DNA from: Gammaproteobacteria bacterium
GTDB lineage: Bacteria > Pseudomonadota > Gammaproteobacteria > Pseudomonadales > Ketobacteraceae
NCBI GenBank assembly: GCA_013178375.1
Contig: JABLXQ010000023.1
Location: 61,092-125,091 of the forward strand
DNA: 64,000 nt
Reading direction: 5' to 3'
The translations under genes and the position numbers were made by a program. The stretch's first letter is position 1. Every line of letters begins with the position of its first letter. The notes beneath the pieces are model-generated. The model was given only the letters and a program-made list of their open reading frames with translations. It ran no database searches and had not been told where the DNA came from. Positions 38,174 to 46,059 of this stretch are shown here, piece by piece.

Positions 38174-39511
38174 ATGTTCACACTGAAAAAGCGGGTAGTG
38201 ATACCTGCTGCGGCCCTGCTATTGTCTCCGTTTCCTGGTGTAGCCAAAACTTTTACCGAATCCCTGAGTACAGGAAAGGCGTTCGTGAATGAGCGCCTGC
38301 GGTATGAGCATGTGGATGATGAAGCCTTTGAAGACAAGGCGGAGGCGATGACGATCCGCTCGCGGGTGGGCTATGAGACGGCGCCATTTGCCGGTTTCAC
38401 TGCATTGATTGAATTTGAGGACACCCATGCCCTGGGTGGAATGGATGATTACCAGGTGCCACCGCCGCCAGCAGCGCCTGCTTCCGGTGCGGCAATTATT
38501 GCCGATCCGGAAGTCACGGAGCTGAACCGTGCACAGTTGCGTTACCGCGGTATTTCGAAGCTGGACCTGATAGCTGGCCGCCAGCGCCTGATATTTGATA
38601 ACCAGCGCTTTATTGGCAACGTGGGTTTTCGGCAGGATGAACAGACGTTCGATTCGTTCAGCGCTGTTTATACCGGCTTGTCGGATTGGACCCTCACCTA
38701 CGCATATGTCGACCGCGTTTATGGCATTACCGATGTGTTCGATGCGGACACCAGCGACAACCTTCTCAACATCGCTTACAACGGCTTTACCTGGGGAAAA
38801 TTCATCGCTTACGGATATAGCTTGAAAAGCGAAGAGGATACGGCTGCCAAGCAGCTCCTGCTGAACCCGGCTCTGCGTTTCTATACCAATGAAACCATGG
38901 GCGTGCGGTTTGACGGCGGCTACATTCTGCCGACCACGGTACCGCTGCGGGTGGTTTATCGTGCCGAATATGCCGAACAGAAAGTGGAATTGCTCACCAC
39001 GCAGGATTATGAAACCGAATACAACCTGGGTGAACTGGGTATTGCCTGGGGATTCGGTGGTGGTGCCTATGCACTGACACCAGTAATCGGTTACGAATTG
39101 CTGGGTGCGGATGACAGTCAGCGTACAGGAAACACCAATGGCAACCTTTATGCCTTCCAGACACCTTATGCCACCAAGCACGCCTTCAACGGCTGGGTGG
39201 ATCAGTTTCTGGTGACGCCTAACCAGGGCCTGGCGGATACCTATCTGTCACTGGCCTTCGATCTGAATGCCTATGCCACCAAAATCCTGATCCAGTATCA
39301 CGAGTATGAATCGGATGTGGAATCCCAGCCTCTGGGTGACAAGCTGGATCTGGGCGAAGAAACCGGCGTACAGATCATCAAGACGCTGGGGCCCAACTGG
39401 ACCATCGGTACCAAATATGGTGACTACAAACAGGCCAGCGATGCCGATGTGGCAGTGTCAGGCAAAAGGAACGCCGACAAAGTCTGGGTCTGGGCTGAGC
39501 TGAATTTCTAA
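38174..39511 (+). CDS. Outer-membrane porin (alginate-export family-like)
   Basis: The 445-residue protein has a signal peptide (about 1-24, ending GVAK) followed by alternating beta strands with the blocks NERLRYEHVDDEAF and LDLIAGRQRLIFDNQRFIGN. These are typical of alginate-export/long-chain porin barrels, and it ends in an aromatic residue (WAELNF). It lies 53 bases after the ATPase gene with its own TAGGAG site and no terminator between them. It is probably the outer-membrane entry pore for the same substrate. Confidence 0.82.
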   Translation: MFTLKKRVVIPAAALLLSPFPGVAKTFTESLSTGKAFVNERLRYEHVDDEAFEDKAEAMTIRSRVGYETAPFAGFTALIEFEDTHALGGMDDYQVPPPPAAPASGAAIIADPEVTELNRAQLRYRGISKLDLIAGRQRLIFDNQRFIGNVGFRQDEQTFDSFSAVYTGLSDWTLTYAYVDRVYGITDVFDADTSDNLLNIAYNGFTWGKFIAYGYSLKSEEDTAAKQLLLNPALRFYTNETMGVRFDGGYILPTTVPLRVVYRAEYAEQKVELLTTQDYETEYNLGELGIAWGFGGGAYALTPVIGYELLGADDSQRTGNTNGNLYAFQTPYATKHAFNGWVDQFLVTPNQGLADTYLSLAFDLNAYATKILIQYHEYESDVESQPLGDKLDLGEETGVQIIKTLGPNWTIGTKYGDYKQASDADVAVSGKRNADKVWVWAELNF

Positions 39512-39540
39512 CTTGCCCTTACCGACCTCGTAAACAAAAA

Positions 39541-39564
39541 GAGCCCTCACTGCAGGGCTCTTTT
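39541..39564 (+). terminator. Terminator of the nrt/porin operon
   Basis: GAGCCCT/AGGGCTC form a perfect 7-base stem with loop CACTGC followed by TTTT. An A-run precedes it, so it can work in both directions and may also end the leftward methyltransferase transcript. Confidence 0.9.
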
Positions 39565-39607
39565 CATATCATCTATCTGACTTTCAGCTTGTGGGCAGCC
39601 CTGCGTT

Positions 39608-40447
39608 TCAGCACCGCGCCTCCACCACCCGCACATAACTTTCACCCTCGCTGCGCGGAATATCCAGCACATCATAGAAATCCTCGGGCCGGTGCACGGT
39701 GACGGACGGGAAACCGCACTGGCGAAAGCCGCGTTCTACATCAACGTCGCTGCGGAAGTGCAGATTGGTGCGCGACTGCGTCATCACTCCCAGTGCTTTC
39801 TGCGCCGCCGAAACCAGCACACGTTTGTGGAATTCCTTCACTTCCGGTACCAGATCGGTAATGTACCAGGCTGCCGGAAATTGCCGCCCCAGTTGCGCCA
39901 GCTTTTGCCAGAAACCAGAGATCGTCGGCAGGTCGAAATAATTCACCAGCCCCTCGGTGATGATGATGGTGGGGCGACCCGGCTCCAGCACGTTGGCCAG
40001 TACATGATCCAGTCCGTTCGGTTCGCCGCTTTCAAAAATATTGCAGGCCACCACTTTATGATTCGGGCCGAAACCCTGGTGGCGCAGCAGCAGCGATTGC
40101 TTGCGTGTTGCCATGCCGGGCAGATCCGCTTCCACGTAATGCAGGTGCGGGTACTGGCGGGAAAAGGTGTAGCCCCTGGGCGACAGGCCGCAGGCGATTT
40201 CCAGAATCTGGGTGACACCTTCCTGCTCGATCAGCTGGCGGATGCGGTGATCCATGATGCGGTGCCGCTGCAGCAGCATGTCGCCCAGGCTCATGCCCAG
40301 CAGTTGCTCGCCGACGAAGTTGATCGGGCGCACGGCGTTGTACATCAGGTCAGCCCGGGGCGAAGTGAAAAAGCGCGCCGACATGCCGTGCTTGTACCAG
40401 ACATGACCGGTGTAAAGTGCGGTGAAGCTGATGCTGGATGTATCCAT
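39608..40447 (-). CDS. Class I SAM methyltransferase, leucine-carboxyl-methyltransferase-like
   Basis: The 279-residue protein has the SAM-binding motif ILEIACGLSPRGYTF, the acidic post-motif YVEADLPGMATRK (E-x-D-L-P, typical of the PPM/LCM group), and a partner loop TIIITEGLVNYFD. The family methylates carboxyl or hydroxyl groups of proteins or small molecules. Substrate here is unknown. The ATG at 40447 follows AGGGGGAA. It lies 66 bases downstream of the Rieske gene on the same strand, so the two may share a transcript. Confidence 0.85.
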   Translation of the reverse strand: MDTSSISFTALYTGHVWYKHGMSARFFTSPRADLMYNAVRPINFVGEQLLGMSLGDMLLQRHRIMDHRIRQLIEQEGVTQILEIACGLSPRGYTFSRQYPHLHYVEADLPGMATRKQSLLLRHQGFGPNHKVVACNIFESGEPNGLDHVLANVLEPGRPTIIITEGLVNYFDLPTISGFWQKLAQLGRQFPAAWYITDLVPEVKEFHKRVLVSAAQKALGVMTQSRTNLHFRSDVDVERGFRQCGFPSVTVHRPEDFYDVLDIPRSEGESYVRVVEARC

Positions 40448-40513
40448 GGTTCCCCCTGAAATCAGTAACGGGCAAGGACGTGGCCTTGCCTGATGAATCA
40501 ATTCCGGCTTTTG

Positions 40514-40828
40514 TTACAGCAGGCGGATACTGCCGTCTTCCACGGTGAAGGGCACGGCTTCCAGCGGCTGGCCGACACAGGGACCGGCAATGCAGTCGCC
40601 GTTTTCGATTTCGAACAGCGCACCATGATTGGAGCAGAGGATGTAGCGTTTGTCGTTGTCGAGAAAATCGTTGGGCAGGAATTCCAGCGGGATGCCGATG
40701 TGGGGGCAGGAGTTCAGGTAGACGAACAATTTGCCGAATTTTTTTACCACGAAGATGTTGCGGTCGTCGACATCGAAACTCTGTGCGCTGTCGTCCTCGA
40801 TATCGTTGATGTGACAAAGGATGGTCAT
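40514..40828 (-). CDS. Rieske-type [2Fe-2S] ferredoxin
   Basis: The 104-residue soluble protein has the complete Rieske ligand set: Cys41/His43 (SCPHIG) and Cys65/His68 (LCSNHGA). The closing GDCIAGPCVGQPLE block is usual in stand-alone ferredoxins of the NirD/dioxygenase type. There is no membrane anchor or signal, so it is a cytoplasmic electron carrier. No partner reductase is adjacent; the next gene is a methyltransferase. Confidence 0.9.
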   Translation of the reverse strand: MTILCHINDIEDDSAQSFDVDDRNIFVVKKFGKLFVYLNSCPHIGIPLEFLPNDFLDNDKRYILCSNHGALFEIENGDCIAGPCVGQPLEAVPFTVEDGSIRLL

Positions 40829-40955
40829 GAAAGGGGCCCTACTACTGATCGATGAGCGAGTGCGGGTTCAAGAATAGCCTTTTTCAGATCACAAAGTAAA
40901 CGATGTGTGTACAGGCCGCAGCAGGAGCGTCGCGATAAAAAATTCACGGAAGGGG

Positions 40956-40988
40956 TTGTCTTTGCAAATGATAATGATTAACATTCGC
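40956..40988 (+). promoter_or_regulatory. Promoter overlapped by a Fur box
   Basis: TTGTCT (40956-40961) and TAACAT (40979-40984) are separated by 17 bases and form a usable sigma-70 promoter. GATAATGATTAACATTCGC (40970-40988) matches 15 of 19 positions of the canonical Fur box and covers the -10 element. That is the arrangement expected for iron-dependent repression. The predicted start near 40991 coincides with the first arm of the RNA listed next. Confidence 0.7.
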
Positions 40989-40990
40989 TT

Positions 40991-41160
40991 CGTGTGGTGA
41001 GTGCAATGATCCGGTCGCCCGTAGCGGTGATCGTCATGGCCCCTCTCTCCTCTCTACAACCTTGTCCTCGTCGCGGGGGTTGACCGGATCGCCCAGTGCG
41101 CTCACCACACACTCAGTCAACACATGGTGCATTGACCGGGGAATATCCCCGGTCCTTTTT
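40991..41160 (+). ncRNA. Candidate Fur-regulated small RNA
   Basis: From the predicted start the sequence folds strongly. GTGTGGTGAGTGCA (40992-41005) pairs with TGCGCTCACCACAC (41097-41110) over 14 positions, one of them a G-T wobble. GATCCGGTC (41008-41016) pairs perfectly with GACCGGATC (41082-41090). A 23-base unpaired linker (41111-41133, ACTCAGTCAACACATGGTGC at its start) leads to an intrinsic terminator at 41134-41160. The whole looks like an iron-starvation sRNA in the manner of RyhB, PrrF or NrrF. I cannot match it to a known family from memory. It contains no plausible coding frame with a ribosome site. Confidence 0.6.
41134..41160 (+). terminator. Intrinsic terminator ending the candidate sRNA
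   Basis: GACCGGGG/CCCCGGTC form a perfect 8-base stem with loop AATAT, followed by CTTTTT. It stands 79 bases before the patatin-like gene, which has its own promoter, so it ends a separate upstream transcript. Confidence 0.9.
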
Positions 41161-41174
41161 CCCGCCGCATTTTT

Positions 41175-41204
41175 TTGAGCCGAACGTCGCGCTCGACATA
41201 TCAT
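41175..41204 (+). promoter_or_regulatory. Promoter of the patatin-like gene
   Basis: TTGAGC (41175-41180) and TATCAT (41199-41204) are separated by 18 bases, giving 4/6 and 5/6 consensus matches. The element sits after the sRNA terminator and 35 bases before the start codon. Confidence 0.5.
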
Positions 41205-41239
41205 ATGCAGTTCCTGTTTTTTACTATTCTGGAGTTGCA

Positions 41240-42700
41240 ATGGTGCCGTCCCGGTTCCTGTATATGCGCGGTGCGCTGGTGGTGGTGGCGCTGCTGCTGG
41301 GTGCCTGCGCCAATCTGTACGCGCCGTCCAACGCGCCGATTGACGCTATCGACAACAACCGGGGTTACCGGGGCCTGGAGAAACTGGCGTCGCTGGGGGA
41401 CGTGGCGCTGGTGGTGTCGTTTTCCGGCGGTGGCACGCGGGCGGCGGCGCTGTCGTATGGCGTGATGCAGGAATTGCGCGACACCAAATTGAATGTCGGA
41501 GGCCGGCAGCAGAACCTGCTGGATGAGGTGGATCACATCAGTTCAGTGTCCGGTGGCAGCTTCACCGCCGCCTATTACGGCCTGTTCGGTTATGAGTTGT
41601 TTGAACATTACGAGGACGATTTCCTGCGCCAGAGCGTGCAGGGCAAGCTGATCAAGCGGATGATCAATCCGTCCAACTGGTTCAACAGCGCCTTCTCTGG
41701 CCTGGACCGCACCGAGATGGCAATCGATTATTACGACAGCGAGTTTTTTCGCGGCAAGACCTTTGCCGATATGCGGCCCTATCCCTACATCGAGATCAAT
41801 GCTACGGACCTGAGCCAGGGCAACCGGTTTGCGTTCACCCAGATGTATTTCGATCTGATCTGTTCCGACCTGAATTCGGTGAAGGTAGCCAGTGCGGTAA
41901 CGGCGTCGTCGGCGGTGCCGGTGCTGTTTCCCAGTGTGGTGCTGAAAAACCACGCCGGCCACTGCGATCCCAGCGCCAGTCTGTTGTGGCCCCAGCTGCA
42001 GCGCACTGAATTTTCCAAGGTGCGTGAACGTATTCTGGTGAATTCCCTGAAGAGCTATCTGAATGCCAAGGATCGGCCGTACATCCATCTGGTGGATGGC
42101 GGCATTTCCGACAACCTCGGTCTGCGGGCCACCATTGAACGCCTGTCACTGTTCGATCTGAAAACTGATCATCGCGACAGCCGGTTGCCGCGCCATGTGG
42201 TGGTGCTGGAGGTGAACGCGCAGGTGCAGCCGGTACGGCCCATCGATTCCCAGGCGGAAAAGCCGTCGGTGGCGGACACGGTGGATGCAGTGTCGTCGGC
42301 ACAGATCGACCGTTACACGGCGGAAACCGAGGCGTTGATGGAGTCGGTGATGGAGGATGTGCGGGCGCGGGCGGAGCGGGACAATCTGAACACCCAGTTC
42401 CATATGGTGAAGGTAAATTTTCAGGCCGTGGCGCAGGACCAGTTCCGCCGGTTCTTCAACAATCTGCCCACCAGCCTGGAGTTGAAAAACGATGAGATCA
42501 CCCGGTTGATCTGGGCCGGACGCTATCTGCTGCGGGAGTCGCCGGAGTTCCAGGCGTTCCTGGCCAGCCCTGAACTGGGTGGCGTGCCGGCGCGGGCCAT
42601 TCTGCACAAGAAGAGCCGCTGCCAGTCGAAGTCGCGGTTGCAGTGCCTGTTCCAGGAAACCGGCGCGATGGAGGCCGTGGAAGAAAATCCTAAGAACTAG
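41240..42700 (+). CDS. Patatin-like phospholipase lipoprotein
   Basis: The 486-residue lipoprotein has a signal with lipobox LLGAC (Cys23). The patatin-fold elements are present: the oxyanion loop GGGTR (residues 63-67), the nucleophile elbow SVSGG with Ser104, and the catalytic Asp in LVDGGISDNLG. Patatin enzymes hydrolyse acyl esters of phospholipids, and as a lipoprotein this one would act at the outer membrane or periplasm. The ATG at 41240 follows GGAG. A frame extending upstream into the sRNA region is rejected. It lies 47 bases before the hmuU-like gene. Confidence 0.88.
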   Translation: MVPSRFLYMRGALVVVALLLGACANLYAPSNAPIDAIDNNRGYRGLEKLASLGDVALVVSFSGGGTRAAALSYGVMQELRDTKLNVGGRQQNLLDEVDHISSVSGGSFTAAYYGLFGYELFEHYEDDFLRQSVQGKLIKRMINPSNWFNSAFSGLDRTEMAIDYYDSEFFRGKTFADMRPYPYIEINATDLSQGNRFAFTQMYFDLICSDLNSVKVASAVTASSAVPVLFPSVVLKNHAGHCDPSASLLWPQLQRTEFSKVRERILVNSLKSYLNAKDRPYIHLVDGGISDNLGLRATIERLSLFDLKTDHRDSRLPRHVVVLEVNAQVQPVRPIDSQAEKPSVADTVDAVSSAQIDRYTAETEALMESVMEDVRARAERDNLNTQFHMVKVNFQAVAQDQFRRFFNNLPTSLELKNDEITRLIWAGRYLLRESPEFQAFLASPELGGVPARAILHKKSRCQSKSRLQCLFQETGAMEAVEENPKN

Positions 42701-42747
42701 CGCGGCTGGTATAATGCCGCCACTTGTCCATCCTCGCGCCGGTGCCC

Positions 42748-43785
42748 ATGCTGCGTTCCCGTCCCCTGTTGTTGTTGCTGATTCTGCTTGCGCTGCTGCT
42801 GGCTGCGCTGGCGGCCAGCCTGTCCCTGGGCGCGGTGAATGTGCCACTGGCGGAATCCCTGGGCGTGATCGTGCGGCATCTGGCGGGCGCGCCGGCTGAA
42901 CCGTCCACGGCGGATCTGGTGATCTGGCAGATCCGTCTGCCCCGGGTGTTGCTGAGTGTGCTGGTGGGTGCGGCGCTGGCGGTGTCTGGCGCGCTTGTGC
43001 AGGGGCTGTTCCGCAATCCGCTGGCAGACCCGAGCCTGATTGGTGTGTCCGGTGGCGCGGCGGTGGGGGCGGCGATTGCGATTGTGCTGGGCGGTGCAAT
43101 GGGTCTGGGCAACGCGCAGTGGCTGCTGCCGGTACTGGCGTTCGCCGGCGGCGGAGCGGTGACGGCACTGGTGTATCGCCTGGGTGTTAGTCCGCTGGGA
43201 ACATCGGTGGCCACCATGCTGCTGGCGGGTGTGGCGATCAATGCCATGACCGGCGCTTGCATCAGTTATTTGTCCACCGTGGCCGAGGATGCGCGCCTGC
43301 GCAATCTGGTGTTCTGGCTGATGGGCAGTTTCAATGCCGCGTCCTGGCCCAAGGTGTTGTGGGTGGCGCCGTTCACGCTGCTGATTCTGGTGATGATTCC
43401 TTTTGTCTGGCGCGGGCTGAATGCGTTGCTGCTGGGGGAATCGGAAGCGCGGCATCTGGGATTTTCGGTGGAGCAATTGCGCTGGCGCGTGATTCTGGTG
43501 ACAGCGCTGGCGGTGGGCGCCGCAGTGGCGGCGGTAGGCGTGATCGGTTTCGTGGGCCTTGTTGTGCCGCATATCGTGCGTTTGTTGCTGGGGCCGGATC
43601 ACCGCTGGCTGCTGCCCTGTTGCGCCGTGCTGGGTGCCGCGTTGTTGTGTGCGGCAGATCTGGCGGCGCGCATGCTGGTGCAGCCGCAGGAACTGGCCAT
43701 TGGCGTGCTCACTGCATTTCTGGGTGCACCGTTTTTTCTGTTTTTGATCGTGCAGCGGCGGCGGGGGCAGATCCATGGCGCTTGA
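42748..43785 (+). CDS. hmuU: FecCD-type ABC permease for heme or siderophore (HmuU/BtuC-like)
   Basis: The 345-residue permease has about nine to ten helices. The family blocks are RLPRVLLSVLVGAALAVSGA, QGLFRNPLADPSLIGVSGGA and VAAVGVIGFVGLVVPHIVR. It imports iron-chelates, heme or cobalamin. Pairing with an HmuV-like ATPase favours heme. Its start is uncertain: an ATG at 42748 has only a weak ribosome site, and a TTG at 42724 is possible. No binding protein or TonB receptor is adjacent. Confidence 0.85.
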   Translation: MLRSRPLLLLLILLALLLAALAASLSLGAVNVPLAESLGVIVRHLAGAPAEPSTADLVIWQIRLPRVLLSVLVGAALAVSGALVQGLFRNPLADPSLIGVSGGAAVGAAIAIVLGGAMGLGNAQWLLPVLAFAGGGAVTALVYRLGVSPLGTSVATMLLAGVAINAMTGACISYLSTVAEDARLRNLVFWLMGSFNAASWPKVLWVAPFTLLILVMIPFVWRGLNALLLGESEARHLGFSVEQLRWRVILVTALAVGAAVAAVGVIGFVGLVVPHIVRLLLGPDHRWLLPCCAVLGAALLCAADLAARMLVQPQELAIGVLTAFLGAPFFLFLIVQRRRGQIHGA

Positions 43786-44548
43786 TGTCCGCAACCTGCA
43801 ATTTCATATCGGCAAGCATTCGCTGTTGAAAGCGCTCGACCTGCAGGTGAAGGCGGGCGAGTGCGTCGCCGTGGTCGGCCCCAATGGCGCGGGCAAGACC
43901 ACGCTGTTCCGTCTGCTGGCGGGTGAAGTGGAACCCAGTGCCGGCACCATTCAATTCAATGGTCGTGATCTGACGCGCTGGCCGGTGGCGCAACTGGCCC
44001 GCATGCGTGCCGTGCTGCCGCAGTCTTCCACACTGCAGTTTTCCTTTACCGTGCGGGAAGTGGTGGCGATGGGCCGCATGCCGCACGCGACCGGGCGCAA
44101 AATCGATGACGACATCGTGCACGAAGTCATGCAGGTGTGCGATGTGCGCAAACTGGCGGAGCGCGCGTACACGGCGCTGTCGGGCGGCGAGCGCCAGCGC
44201 GTGCAGCTGGCACGGGTGCTGGCGCAGGTGTGGCAGCCGGTGGCCGATGGCGAACGTCTGCTGCTGCTGGATGAACCCACGTCGGCGCTCGACATTGCTC
44301 ATCAGATTGAACTGATGCAGGTGGTGCGGCAGGTTTGCGCGGCGGACATCGCGGTGCTGGTGATACTGCACGACCTGAATCTGGCGGCACGCTTTGCCAA
44401 TCGCATCCTGATGCTGCACGAGGGCAGTCTGATTGCCGCCGGCACGCCGGAACAGGTGCTGCAGCCGGATCTGATCGAATGTGTATTCAATGTGAAAACG
44501 CAGGTGATCCGTCACCCGTTGTATGGTTGTCCGCTGGTGGTGAGTTGA
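43775..44548 (+). CDS. hmuV: Heme-type ABC importer ATPase HmuV
   Basis: The 257-residue ATPase has Walker A GPNGAGKTT, the signature LSGGERQRVQLARVLAQ and Walker B LLLLDEPTSALD. The VRQVCAADIAVLVILHDLNL stretch and the GTPEQVLQPDLIECVFNV ending are common in HmuV. It overlaps the permease gene by 11 bases, so the two are translationally coupled. Confidence 0.9.
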   Translation: MALDVRNLQFHIGKHSLLKALDLQVKAGECVAVVGPNGAGKTTLFRLLAGEVEPSAGTIQFNGRDLTRWPVAQLARMRAVLPQSSTLQFSFTVREVVAMGRMPHATGRKIDDDIVHEVMQVCDVRKLAERAYTALSGGERQRVQLARVLAQVWQPVADGERLLLLDEPTSALDIAHQIELMQVVRQVCAADIAVLVILHDLNLAARFANRILMLHEGSLIAAGTPEQVLQPDLIECVFNVKTQVIRHPLYGCPLVVS

Positions 44549-45069
44549 AACATTAGGATTCCTTGGCGGCTTGGTGAAATATCAGGGCTAGGATTGACTG
44601 CAAAGATGCTCTGGTATTTTTATGTGAAATATTCACATTTTCGAAGAGGCTGGATTCGCTTCAAACACTAAAGCATATTGCTTACCTGAATGTTGTTATC
44701 TGCCTAAATATAGGCAGATAACTTCCCAAAAGGTAGATTGGCTTTTGTCGACAATCGCGGGAGTTCGTTCGCAATCTGCATCCTAGGTGGCGCTGCCAGG
44801 GTAAATGAACGTCGTTTTTGAATCAGTGCGGACATGTTGTCGCTCAGATACCAAATTCCCAAATATTACTTTCAATTAAGAAGGATGTAGGTGCCAGGAG
44901 GGCCGTCGCGGTAACGTATTTGCAATTGATTGGCTGGCAGCGCTATGTTAAAAAGCCAGATATCAAATATTTCCCTGAATTCGCAATGCGATGAGTTGCT
45001 CAGCGTGTTTTTCGAGGCGCTGTTGCATGCGTTCAGGGTTCTTGTGGAATTTGTTGACTGGGGAAGCAC
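44549..45069. other. AT-richer gene-free stretch at the left edge of the accessory island
   Basis: No coding frame with a ribosome site or recognisable motif was seen in these 521 bases. Composition is clearly more AT-rich than the flanking nuo and hmu regions. The notable element is a perfect 12-base inverted repeat (listed separately). The last 15 bases hold the GGGGAAG ribosome site of the next gene. Confidence 0.5.
44695..44722. repeat. Perfect 12-base inverted repeat
   Basis: GTTATCTGCCTA (44695-44706) and TAGGCAGATAAC (44711-44722) are exact reverse complements around a four-base AATA spacer. It lies 146 bases after hmuV. It has no following T-tract in either direction, so an operator or RNA-stability element is as likely as a terminator. 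Confidence 0.6.
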
Positions 45070-46056
45070 ATGAAGTCAGGTGCTATCGTGCTGGCAAGCG
45101 GCATGTTGTTAAGTGCGCTTGTCTGGGGAATGCAAGTCAGCCAAAAAAATCACTATGTGACCTGGGATAGTTTGGAACCGGATACGTGGGCGTCGGCATG
45201 GCTGATCAACCGGTATATTGACCCGGAAGCCCAGATTGAAATTCGCCCAGCAGGATCACCGTTAGGTGGTGGCATTGGTTTTGCGGCGGAGTCGGCGAAA
45301 TTCAAACGTACAGCTGACCAGACAGCTTTCGCACAATTGATGTCGTTTCATCATGCATCGGATCCGGTTCTGCTTGCGCTGTCCGAAGTGTTGCATGCCA
45401 TGGAAGTGGCTCCCTGGCTGGCGTCGGAACGCCGGCTGGAAGGCGATATCTTGGCGCGCGAAATGCTAACGCTGCAGCAAAACTACCCGGAGCATCTCGT
45501 TCCTACGGACTGCTATGGGATGGTGTTTGATCATGTGTACCGTCATTTAGAGACCAACAATGGCCATCTGCTGCCGGAATTGTCCTTCTCGGAGATTCAA
45601 GCGGGTCCCGAGTGCCAGCAGGACGGTAATACGCTGGCGGAGCGGGTTCTCCAGCCGTTTGTGAAAGAAATGACGCTGGCGGATATTTTGAATCAGATAG
45701 ATGCGGGCAAGCGTGTGGTGTTTGTGGATGTCCGCGAAGCGAGCGAGTTCAATGAAAGTCATATACCCGGTGCTATCAATCTACCGCTGCGCAAGGTGAA
45801 TGAGGCTTCTATAAAGGACCTGCAATCGGCTGATCTGGTGGTGTCTTATTGCATCAAGGACTTTCGTGGCTATGAAGTGGCGTTGGCCTTGGCCAAGCTT
45901 GGAATTCAGCAATCGTCCATCATGATACCCCGGGGCTTGAATGGCTGGCAGCAAGCGACGTTACCGGTCACCGGATTGAATGGGCTAAGTGATGAAGCTG
46001 CGCTAGATGCGCTCAAGCAGTGTGCAAAACAGGGCGATTGCCTTAAGAGGGGCTAA
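45070..46056 (+). CDS. ChrB-C-like domain fused to a rhodanese domain, exported or membrane-anchored
   Basis: The 328-residue protein starts with a hydrophobic segment (about 4-20) that can serve as signal or anchor. Residues about 28-190 resemble the C-terminal domain of chromate-resistance protein ChrB (YVTWDSLEPDTWASAWLINR, then YIDPEAQIEIRPAG). Residues about 203-310 form a rhodanese domain (VVFVDVREASEFNESHIPGA), with the candidate catalytic Cys261 in VVSYCIKDFRGYE. Rhodanese domains move sulfane sulfur or sense oxidants. The ChrB-like domain probably binds a metal or haem-type ligand, which is unproven. It lies three bases before the next gene. Confidence 0.75.
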   Translation: MKSGAIVLASGMLLSALVWGMQVSQKNHYVTWDSLEPDTWASAWLINRYIDPEAQIEIRPAGSPLGGGIGFAAESAKFKRTADQTAFAQLMSFHHASDPVLLALSEVLHAMEVAPWLASERRLEGDILAREMLTLQQNYPEHLVPTDCYGMVFDHVYRHLETNNGHLLPELSFSEIQAGPECQQDGNTLAERVLQPFVKEMTLADILNQIDAGKRVVFVDVREASEFNESHIPGAINLPLRKVNEASIKDLQSADLVVSYCIKDFRGYEVALALAKLGIQQSSIMIPRGLNGWQQATLPVTGLNGLSDEAALDALKQCAKQGDCLKRG

Positions 46057-46059
46057 AAC

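Noticed and set aside
41134..41160. Terminator considered as an attenuator of the patatin gene
   Set aside because: The patatin gene has its own promoter (41175-41204) after the hairpin, and no alternative antiterminator is evident, so a separate sRNA is the simpler reading. A minor role in readthrough is still possible.
41096..42700. Extended patatin start at 41096
   Set aside because: It would include the terminator hairpin in the coding sequence and remove the lipoprotein signal. The ATG at 41240 has GGAG and a lipobox.
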